Assembly (NCBI GenBank): GCA_020430865.1
Contig: JAGQIY010000161.1
Location: forward strand, 1 to 20,711
DNA: 20,711 bases
Origin: Myxococcales bacterium
GTDB taxonomy: Bacteria; Myxococcota; Polyangia; Polyangiales; Polyangiaceae
Direction of reading: 5' to 3'
Both the position numbers and the translations under genes were made by a program. A model generated the notes under the pieces. It ran no database searches. It was not told the DNA's origin and saw only the letters and a list, made by a program, of their open reading frames with translations. Within the stretch, counting starts at the first letter, position 1. Every line of letters starts with the position of its first letter. Shown here piece by piece: positions 15,337 through 20,711 of the stretch.

Positions 15337-17121
15337 TTGGCGACATGGACTCTCGACGAGGAGCTCCGCGCGCGCGCGATCGTGGAGCGGGAGCTTCTGG
15401 CACCTGGCAGCCCCTTCGAGGTCGTCGAGGAGGACGTGCTCGGCGCGCGTCTCTCGGTGTTCAAGCGGCGGGCGCCCCACCTGAGGGCTCTGCTCTCCGC
15501 ATCACAGCGCTTCGGGGACTCCCCGTACCTCGTGTTCCCCGACTTGCGGCTGAGCTTCCGAGAGCACCTGCAGGCCGTGAGCGCGTTGGCCGCGACCTTC
15601 GAGCGTGAGTACGGCATCGGCAAGGGCGATCGCGTGGCGATCCTCGGCGCCAACGCGCCGGAGTGGTGCCTCGCGTTCTGGGCGACCATCAGCCTCGGGG
15701 CCATCGCGGTGGCGATGAACGGCTGGTGGGTCGGCGACGAGATCGACTACGCGCTGCACCAGACCGCACCCAAGCTACTGGTCATCGACCACAAGCGCGC
15801 GGAGCGCCTTTCACGACCGATTCCATGCGGCACTTCGGCGCTGCGGTTCTCGAGCGACGACCACGAGACCGAGCTCGAGTTCTGGTCGGCGGTGAAGCGG
15901 GGCCGAGGCGCGGCGCTCTCAGAGACAGCCATCGAGGAAGACGACGCGGCGATCTTGCTGTTTACCAGCGGAACCACCGGCAGACCCAAGGGCGCCCTGC
16001 ACAGCCACCGCAACGTGGTGGCGCTGCTCGGCGTCCAGTTCTTCCACGGCGCTCGCCTGGCCAAGCTGCGCGAACTGAGCCAAAGCGAAGCAGCGAGCTC
16101 CGGCGACACGGACGGCGCTCCTCACCCCCAGCCCCACCAGCCAGAGCCGGCGCCCCAACACTGCCGGCTGGTGTCGAACCCTCTGTTTCACGTCTCGGGG
16201 CTCCACGCTTCGCTGATCGCGCACCTCGCAGGGGGCGTGAAGAGCGTCTGGACGACGGGGCGCTTCTCCGCGGAAAAGGTGCTCAGCGCCATGCAGGCGG
16301 AGGGCGTCAACGGCTGGGGTCCCCAGGGCAGCATGGCGTACCGGGTGCTCCAGTGTCCGACGCGCAAGGACTACGACGTCACCAGCGTGACCAGCATCGG
16401 CTGCGGCGGCGCGCCAGTCACGCCGGAGATCCAGGCGGCCCTGCGGGAGGCGTTCCCGAACGCGGTGCAAGGCCTGGCCGTTGGCTATGGTCAGACCGAG
16501 TGCACGGCGCTCGCGACCATGAACTATGGCGCCGAGCTGCGAGAGTTCCCAGAGTCGGTGGGTCAACCGCTGCCGACCATCGAGCTGGAGATCCGTGACT
16601 CGCTGGGAAGGGTGTTGCCCGAAGGCGAAGTGGGCGACGTGTTCGTGCGATCGCCGCTGGTGATGCTGGGCTACTGGCAAGACCCCGAGGCGACGCGCGC
16701 CGCCATTCACGAGGGGCGCTGGCTGCAGACGGGCGACTTCGGGCGCCTCGAGGCTGGTCGCCTGTACATCCACACGCGGAAAAGGGACCTGATCCTTCGA
16801 GCCGCGGAAAATGTGTACCCCGCGGAGATAGAGCGCCGTCTGGACGCGCACCCGGACGTCGCCGAGAGCGCAGTCTTTGGCGTCGATGACCCGGAGCTGG
16901 GCCAGGCCGTCAAGGCGGTGGTGGTGGCCAGATCAGGCAAGAACCTCGAGATCCCGGCGTTGAAGCAGTGGGCTGCGGAGGGACTCGCCTACTTCAAGGT
17001 ACCTGGCGAGTGGGAGCTCCGCAGCGAGCCGCTGCCCCGCAATGCCAGTGGAAAGATCGTGAAGTACCTGCTGCAAGATGTCGCAGATCCCACCCCCGAC
17101 TTGGGCGAGAAACGTGACTGA
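15337..17121 (+). CDS. Acyl-CoA synthetase, FadD17/FadD19-like
   Basis: A 594-residue adenylate-forming CoA ligase with FTSGTTGRPKG (209-219), GYGQTE, WLQTGDFG and the catalytic Lys573 in NASGKIVK. The N-terminal 60 residues and the MNGWWVGDEI motif resemble ligases annotated FadD17/FadD19, which activate C3-C8 side-chain steroid acids; I cannot decide which. A low-complexity stretch (about 246-276: Ser/Glu/Asp, then Pro/His/Gln-rich) interrupts the domain between the P-loop and the NPLFHVSGLH strand and is probably a surface loop. The start is TTG 15337, four bases after the fadD3 stop. The first ATG in this area is out of frame, so TTG is the best choice. It is the last gene of the run that begins at 10495. 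Confidence 0.82.
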   Translation: MATWTLDEELRARAIVERELLAPGSPFEVVEEDVLGARLSVFKRRAPHLRALLSASQRFGDSPYLVFPDLRLSFREHLQAVSALAATFEREYGIGKGDRVAILGANAPEWCLAFWATISLGAIAVAMNGWWVGDEIDYALHQTAPKLLVIDHKRAERLSRPIPCGTSALRFSSDDHETELEFWSAVKRGRGAALSETAIEEDDAAILLFTSGTTGRPKGALHSHRNVVALLGVQFFHGARLAKLRELSQSEAASSGDTDGAPHPQPHQPEPAPQHCRLVSNPLFHVSGLHASLIAHLAGGVKSVWTTGRFSAEKVLSAMQAEGVNGWGPQGSMAYRVLQCPTRKDYDVTSVTSIGCGGAPVTPEIQAALREAFPNAVQGLAVGYGQTECTALATMNYGAELREFPESVGQPLPTIELEIRDSLGRVLPEGEVGDVFVRSPLVMLGYWQDPEATRAAIHEGRWLQTGDFGRLEAGRLYIHTRKRDLILRAAENVYPAEIERRLDAHPDVAESAVFGVDDPELGQAVKAVVVARSGKNLEIPALKQWAAEGLAYFKVPGEWELRSEPLPRNASGKIVKYLLQDVADPTPDLGEKRD

Positions 17122-17130
17122 CATACGCCT

Positions 17131-17146
17131 GATCGGGAGCCCGATC
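17131..17146. repeat. 16-bp inverted repeat after the second fadD
   Basis: GATCGGG-AG-CCCGATC is a 7-bp perfect inverted repeat with a 2-base centre, 10 bases after the synthetase stop. The short centre favours a protein-binding palindrome over a hairpin, but it does not match the KstR consensus. No T run follows. Confidence 0.35.
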
Positions 17147-17187
17147 GCGCGGCCTCGACGAGGTGCCGCCCGCTTGACTGTGGGGAG

Positions 17188-17201
17188 TGAAACGTGTTTC
17201 A
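17188..17201. promoter_or_regulatory. KstR-type operator TGAAACGTGTTTCA (autoregulatory)
   Basis: A perfect TGAAAC-N2-GTTTCA palindrome, ending 8 bases before the GTG start of the TetR gene. The placement suits direct self-repression by the regulator. Confidence 0.78.
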
Positions 17202-17209
17202 TTTTCCAC

Positions 17210-17851
17210 GTGCCATCACGAGATCGTCGGGACCGCATCTTGGACGTCGCCATCAGCCTGGCCGAGGAAGGCGGATTCGAGAACGTGCGTCAGCGCGACG
17301 TGGCGGCGCACGCGGGTGTCGCCTTGGGGACGTTGTACAAGAGCTTCCGCTCCAAGGAAGACATCCTGAGCGCGGCGCTGGACCGAGAAACGGAGAACCT
17401 CGAGCGGCGCATGGAAAGCCGGCCTGCGCGGGGCGAGAACGCCATCGAGCGCCTCGACTCGTTCTTCAACATCGTGACTCGCGGTCTCGTGAGGAAACCC
17501 AAGTACGCGCGCGCCGTGCTGCGCGCCATGGCGTCCGGAGAGCCCGAGGTGGCGAGCCACGTCGCTGCCTATCATGGCCGCATGACGGGCCTGATCATCG
17601 CGGCGATGCGCGGCGTGGGACGGCTGTCGTACACCGACGCGACCTCCTCTCCCCCAACCGAGGCCGAGCAGACGGTAGCCGCGCTGCTGCAGCAGATCTG
17701 GTTCGCCTCGCTGGTCGGTTGGTCCGCTGGCCTGCATGGCCAGCAAGAGGTGGTCGAGCAGACACTGACCGCCGCCAAGCTGCTGACCCACGCACTGAGC
17801 TGCGACAAGCTCGACAGGGCGATGGAAAAGCTGGAAAAGAAGCGGGCCTGA
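17210..17851 (+). CDS. kstR: KstR-like TetR-family regulator
   Basis: A 213-residue TetR repressor. The DNA-binding domain (about 5-57) reads RRDRILDVAISLAEEGGFE, VRQRDVAAHAGVALGTLYK and FRSKEDILSAAL. This parallels remembered M. tuberculosis KstR (RRKRILDATMAIASKGG, AVADRADVAVGTLYRYF, SKVHLLVSAL), including the VAxGTLY recognition helix, and the operators here fit KstR specificity. The ligand domain (60-200) includes MASGEPEVASHVAAYH and QQIWFASLVGWSAG, equivalent to the VWLSNLLAW region of KstR. KstR is released from DNA by a steroid CoA thioester. The start is GTG 17210, because the in-frame region upstream (to 17078) overlaps the synthetase and contains the operator. It has no Shine-Dalgarno sequence, so it may be nearly leaderless. 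Confidence 0.87.
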   Translation: MPSRDRRDRILDVAISLAEEGGFENVRQRDVAAHAGVALGTLYKSFRSKEDILSAALDRETENLERRMESRPARGENAIERLDSFFNIVTRGLVRKPKYARAVLRAMASGEPEVASHVAAYHGRMTGLIIAAMRGVGRLSYTDATSSPPTEAEQTVAALLQQIWFASLVGWSAGLHGQQEVVEQTLTAAKLLTHALSCDKLDRAMEKLEKKRA

Positions 17852-17897
17852 GCGTCGCGCCTGCGTGCTGAGCGACGAACCCAGGCACGAGGAGCCC

Positions 17898-19103
17898 ATG
17901 GATCTGCGCAACACCGCTGAGGACGAAGCATTCCGCGAGGAAATTCGCAGCTGGCTAGAGGCCGAGCTGTCGGGAGAGTTCAAGGACGTGCGCGGTCGCG
18001 GCGGCCCAGGCGACGAGCACGCGCTGTTCGAGGAGCGCCTCGCCTGGGAGCAGCGCCTGGCGGCGGGCAAGTGGACCTGCGTCGGCTGGCCCAAGGAGTA
18101 CGGCGGGCGCGACCTCCCGCTGATGCAGCAGGTGATCTTCAACGAGGAGTACGCACGCGCCGGCGGACCCGGTCGCCTCGGTCACATCGGCGAGAACCTG
18201 CTGGGCCCGACGCTCATCGCGTTCGGCAGCGACGCCCAGAAGGCGCGCTTCCTTTCGGGGATCCGCGACGGGAAGGAGCTGTGGTGTCAGGGCTACTCGG
18301 AGCCCAACGCGGGCAGCGATCTCGCGAACGTGCAGACTCGAGCCGAGCTCTCGGGCGGCGAGTGGGTGATCAACGGACAGAAGGTGTGGACCAGCGGTGC
18401 GCACTGGTCCAACTGGTGCTTCGTACTTTGCCGCACGGATCCGAGTGCGCCCAAGCACAAGGGGCTCAGCTACCTGCTCGTACCCATGGCTCAACCCGGC
18501 GTCTCCATTCAGCCGATCGTGCAGATCACGGGCTCCAGCGAGTTCAACGAGGTGTTCTTCGAGGACGCACGCACGGACGAGCAGAACGTCCTCGGTCGGC
18601 CAGGCGACGGCTGGAAGGTGGCGATGGGCACCCTCGCCTTCGAGCGAGGCGCTTCGACGCTGGGCCAGCAGCTGCTGTTCCAGAACGAGCTGGACGAGAT
18701 CGTACGCATCGCGAAGCGGAACGGCCTCGCGGGGGATCCGGTGATGCGCCAGCGCCTGGCTCAGGCGCACATCGGGCTCAGAATCATGCGCTTCAACGCG
18801 CTGCGCACCCTGAGCCAGGCCACGGGAGCCGAGCTGTCCCGCGCGGCGCTCGTCACGAAGCTGTACTGGGCGACCTGGCACCGGGAGCTCGGCAAGCTGG
18901 CGATGGACGTACTGGGCGCCGACGCCGAGCTCGCTTCGAGTCTCGAGACGACGGAGGACGGCAAGGGCTTCAGCCTGACGGCGCTGCAGCGGCTGTTCCT
19001 GTTCAGCCGCTCGGACACGATCTACGCCGGGTCGAATCAGATCCAGCGCAACATCATCGGCGAACGCGGCCTGGGTCTCCCCAAGGAACCGCGGCCAACC
19101 TGA
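17898..19103 (+). CDS. fadE30: FadE30-like acyl-CoA dehydrogenase
   Basis: A 401-residue acyl-CoA dehydrogenase strongly resembling remembered FadE30 (Rv3560c): LSGEFKDVRGRGGPG near the start, CVGWPKEYGGR (61-71), LLGPTLIAFG, ELWCQGYSEPNAGSDLA (127-143), VINGQKVWTSGAHWSNWCFVL, PIVQITGSSEFNEVFF and TLAFERGASTLGQQ (245-258). Glu249 in FERG is the candidate catalytic base. FadE30 is proposed to desaturate the propionyl side chain of 5-OH-HIP-CoA during C/D-ring degradation. ATG 17898 has ACGAGGAG upstream; an in-frame ATG at 17865 lies close to the tetR stop and lacks the family alignment. It follows the KstR-like gene by 46 bp and precedes ipdF by 10, so the three genes likely form one transcript. 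Confidence 0.92.
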   Translation: MDLRNTAEDEAFREEIRSWLEAELSGEFKDVRGRGGPGDEHALFEERLAWEQRLAAGKWTCVGWPKEYGGRDLPLMQQVIFNEEYARAGGPGRLGHIGENLLGPTLIAFGSDAQKARFLSGIRDGKELWCQGYSEPNAGSDLANVQTRAELSGGEWVINGQKVWTSGAHWSNWCFVLCRTDPSAPKHKGLSYLLVPMAQPGVSIQPIVQITGSSEFNEVFFEDARTDEQNVLGRPGDGWKVAMGTLAFERGASTLGQQLLFQNELDEIVRIAKRNGLAGDPVMRQRLAQAHIGLRIMRFNALRTLSQATGAELSRAALVTKLYWATWHRELGKLAMDVLGADAELASSLETTEDGKGFSLTALQRLFLFSRSDTIYAGSNQIQRNIIGERGLGLPKEPRPT

Positions 19104-19113
19104 ACTGAGCGAG

Positions 19114-19896
19114 ATGAGCAAGCAAACGCCCCCCTACCCCGAACCCAAGGCGCTCCTCCAAGACAAGACGGTGCTGGTCACCGCCGCCGCCGGCACCGGC
19201 ATCGGCTTCGCGGTGGCGCGCCGCGCCGCCGAGGAGGGCGCGAAGGTGATGATCAGCGACATCCACGAACGTCGCCTCGGCGAGGCCGTCGAGGAGCTGA
19301 CTCGCGTGAGCGGCGTGCGGCCGCCGAGCCAGCTGTGTAACGTCGCAGCGGAGACCGAGGTCCAGAGCCTGTGGCAGGCAGCGGAGAAGGAACTCGGTCA
19401 CGTCGACGTGCTGATGAACAACGCCGGGCTCGGCGGCACGGCGAACCTGGTGGACATGACCGACGAGCAATGGGACCGCGTGATCGACATCACGCTGACG
19501 GGCACCATGCGCATGACCCGCGCCGCACTACGTCACATGTTGCCCCGAGGAACCGGATCCATAGTCAACAACGCATCCGTCGTGGGCTGGCGTGCTCAAG
19601 CCGGGCAGTGCCACTACGCCGCGGCAAAGGCGGGGGTGATGGCCCTCACTCGCTGCTCGGCCATCGAGGCCGCGGAGGCGGGCGTGCGCGTCAACGCCGT
19701 GAGCCCCAGCCTCGCCATGCACAAGTTCCTGGCCAAGGTCACCACGGAGGAACTGCTCAGCGAGCTCACGCAGCGGGAGGCCTTCGGCCGCGCCGCGGAG
19801 CCCTTCGAGGTCGCCAACGTCATGATCTTCCTGGCCAGTGACCTCGCCTCCTACATGACCGGAGAGGTGCTGAGCGTCTCGAGCCAGCACCCGTAG
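19114..19896 (+). CDS. ipdF: IpdF-like SDR (5-oxo-HIP-CoA reductase)
   Basis: A 260-residue classical short-chain dehydrogenase. The cofactor motif is TAAAGTGIG (23-31), followed by NNAG (102-105) and the catalytic triad Ser155, Tyr168 and Lys172 (YAAAK). The protein tracks remembered IpdF (Rv3559c) at diagnostic stretches: SDIHERRLGE, NNAGLGG, VDMTDEQWDRV, NNASVVGWRAQ, HYAAAKAGVMALTRCSAIE, REAFGRAAEPFEVA and the terminal SVSSQHP. IpdF interconverts the 5-keto and 5-hydroxy forms of HIP-CoA intermediates. The adjacency fadE30-ipdF matches Rv3560c-Rv3559c. The end lies 16 bp from the convergent minus-strand gene, and no clear terminator is seen there. Confidence 0.93.
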   Translation: MSKQTPPYPEPKALLQDKTVLVTAAAGTGIGFAVARRAAEEGAKVMISDIHERRLGEAVEELTRVSGVRPPSQLCNVAAETEVQSLWQAAEKELGHVDVLMNNAGLGGTANLVDMTDEQWDRVIDITLTGTMRMTRAALRHMLPRGTGSIVNNASVVGWRAQAGQCHYAAAKAGVMALTRCSAIEAAEAGVRVNAVSPSLAMHKFLAKVTTEELLSELTQREAFGRAAEPFEVANVMIFLASDLASYMTGEVLSVSSQHP

Positions 19897-19912
19897 TGTT
19901 CCTTGCGCCGGG

Positions 19913-20380
19913 CTACTTCCCTGCGGATTCTGCCTGAACGCGCCTGAGGTAGTCCGCGTCGATCACGTCCTGCGGTCGTCCCGACGCGAGCTTGTTCGAG
20001 ATCAGGTCATCCAAGCTGATGACTCGAACGGCGAGACCATCGAGCTCCGCGCATACGGCGTTTTGGACTACCTGCTCGGTCGAGACGCCATCAATGCGAC
20101 ACATCAGGTCGATTCGAAGTGGTGGCTGCCCCATGTACACGATGTCGTCCGGTGCCAACGTCGAAACGCTCTCGACGACGAGCTTTGGTGCGCCAAACCT
20201 CGCGAGTGCTGCAGCAGCCCGACGGAGATTCTCCGGGTTGGGGCCCAGGAGGAGATCGATGTCTTTGGTGGCCCGGGGACGTCCATGAAACGCCACCGCA
20301 TAACCACCGACGAGGACCGCATCAACCTGTTCGCTTGCGAACTCCTCCAACAGATCTCTGAAGTCTTCGGGCAGGTCCAT
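19913..20380 (-). CDS. Minimal nucleotidyltransferase (Pol-beta fold)
   Basis: A 155-residue nucleotidyltransferase-fold protein, of the kind annotated as DUF6036 or AbiEii/MNT-like. The active-site pattern is intact: LVGGYAVAFHG (23-33), ATKDIDLLL with Asp40 and Asp42, and a third acidic position, Asp91, in LRIDLM. The tail VISLDDLISNKLASGRPQDVIDA is typical of these stand-alone enzymes. ATG 20380 was chosen over the frame opening at 20455 because MDLPEDFRDLLEEF is the family N-terminus. It overlaps the upstream small gene by 59 bases. Such pairs have been considered toxin-antitoxin-like or regulatory, but the target is unknown. It is not evidently related to the steroid genes. Confidence 0.85.
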   Translation of the reverse strand: MDLPEDFRDLLEEFASEQVDAVLVGGYAVAFHGRPRATKDIDLLLGPNPENLRRAAAALARFGAPKLVVESVSTLAPDDIVYMGQPPLRIDLMCRIDGVSTEQVVQNAVCAELDGLAVRVISLDDLISNKLASGRPQDVIDADYLRRVQAESAGK

Positions 20381-20558
20381 CCAACTCGCCGGACTGTAGC
20401 AGTTCGCGCACGAGATCGGTGACACCCCGCACCCGCTGTTGGGGAGTGGCAGCAATCCAGAATTCGAAATCAGCCTGATCGGCTTCGCGGAACCCGTGAG
20501 CGACGCCTCCTGACCAAGTCTGGCGCCTTCTAGCGGCTCGAGTGGCTCGGTCGTCCAT
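20322..20558 (-). CDS. Small partner protein of the nucleotidyltransferase
   Basis: A 78-residue charged protein whose gene overlaps the nucleotidyltransferase start by 59 bases. The pattern F.EADQADFEFWIAATPQQRV, then RLQRSVGGVRK, resembles the short genes often found directly upstream of such transferases ('..D..YW.....ERL......RS..GVR', from memory). The start is ATG 20558, with AAGGAG about 10 bases upstream on the minus strand; longer upstream frames run into the intron-like element. It may be the antitoxin-like or substrate-binding half of a two-gene unit. The function is not known. Confidence 0.62.
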   Translation of the reverse strand: MDDRATRAARRRQTWSGGVAHGFREADQADFEFWIAATPQQRVRGVTDLVRELLQSGELDGPARRLQRSVGGVRKRTG

Positions 20559-20608
20559 TGGTAGATCCTTACTCCTTCCCGCCAGGCGGGCGATGGTCAA
20601 AGTCAAGA

Positions 20609-20683
20609 CCCCCGTACAAACCGTGCATGCGGCTGTCTCGCTTGGTTCGCACCGCGAGCGGCGCGAACTCCCGCACACGGCTT
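20609..20683 (-). mobile_element. Group II intron domain V-like sequence (possible intron 3' end)
   Basis: On the minus strand the sequence begins AAGCCGTGTGCGGGAG and ends CCGCATGCACGGTTTG followed by TACGGGGG. This resembles the AGCCGTGTGCGGG...CCGCACGCACGGTTTG stem of group II intron domain V. The apical loop is not a GNRA tetraloop: it carries an extra hairpin (TTCGCGCCGC / GCGGTGCGAA) plus spacer, so the element is a variant or decayed. If this is an intron, its body would lie beyond the right edge of the window. No reverse-transcriptase sequence is visible here. Confidence 0.38.
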
Positions 20684-20711
20684 ACCAGTAGCCACTCAGC
20701 GCACAGCATTA

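Noticed and set aside
20324..20335. AACCTGTT core resembling the operator
   Set aside because: The flanking T and A of the motif are missing and it lies inside the overlapping nucleotidyltransferase genes.
1..20711. CRISPR arrays, tRNA or rRNA genes
   Set aside because: I saw no spaced direct repeats, no tRNA cloverleaf signature and no rRNA-like sequence while reading both strands.

Overview
This 20.7-kb, high-GC window most likely comes from a Gram-negative myxobacterium-like bacterium (Myxococcota). Three features suggest this: cysteine-rich lipoproteins of the CGDG...E.CD type with Gly/Ala-rich linkers, a FadL-type outer-membrane barrel, and a DUF3604-PPIase-HupE/UreJ-like module. The centre is a large gene block for steroid (cholesterol-type) catabolism. 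Its proteins resemble those of the mycobacterial/rhodococcal cholesterol regulon. All family assignments come from reading the proteins against remembered family members; no database search was run.

Layout. (1) Positions 1-3065, minus strand: a DUF3604 (PHP-like) lipoprotein, a parvulin-type PPIase and the first codons of a HupE/UreJ-like protein, in that order of transcription. (2) 3147-4151, plus: a zinc alcohol dehydrogenase with an operator-like palindrome near its start. (3) 4493-10352, plus: FadE26-like and FadE27-like acyl-CoA dehydrogenases, a cysteine-rich lipoprotein, a FadL-like barrel, a second lipoprotein and an FdxD-like ferredoxin. (4) 10495-17121, plus: two DUF35 proteins, Ltp4-like and Ltp3-like thiolases (same order as Rv3521-Rv3522-Rv3523), a FadD3-like HIP-CoA ligase and a second acyl-CoA synthetase. 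(5) 17210-19896, plus: a KstR-like TetR regulator, FadE30 and the SDR IpdF. (6) 19913-20558, minus: a nucleotidyltransferase and its overlapping small partner. (7) 20609-20683, minus: a structured sequence resembling group II intron domain V.

The main discovery is regulatory. Six 14-bp palindromes fit TRRAACNNGTTYYA (3158, 4172, 4435, 6750, 10468, 17188), a narrower form of the published KstR operator TNNAACNNGTTNNA. Five lie upstream of or at the junction before genes, or in the 341-bp gap, and one lies just inside the start of the dehydrogenase gene. One sits 8 bp before the KstR-like gene itself. The simplest reading is a KstR-type, CoA-ester-responsive regulon working in a Gram-negative host. 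It appears to join side-chain degradation (FadE26/27, FdxD, Ltp3/4) to C/D-ring (HIP) degradation (FadD3, FadE30, IpdF), and to include a candidate outer-membrane uptake module (lipoprotein-FadL-lipoprotein) where actinobacteria use Mce4. No ring A/B enzymes (KstD, KshAB, HsaABCD), CYP125, IpdAB or EchA20 occur in the window, so the rest of the pathway must lie elsewhere.
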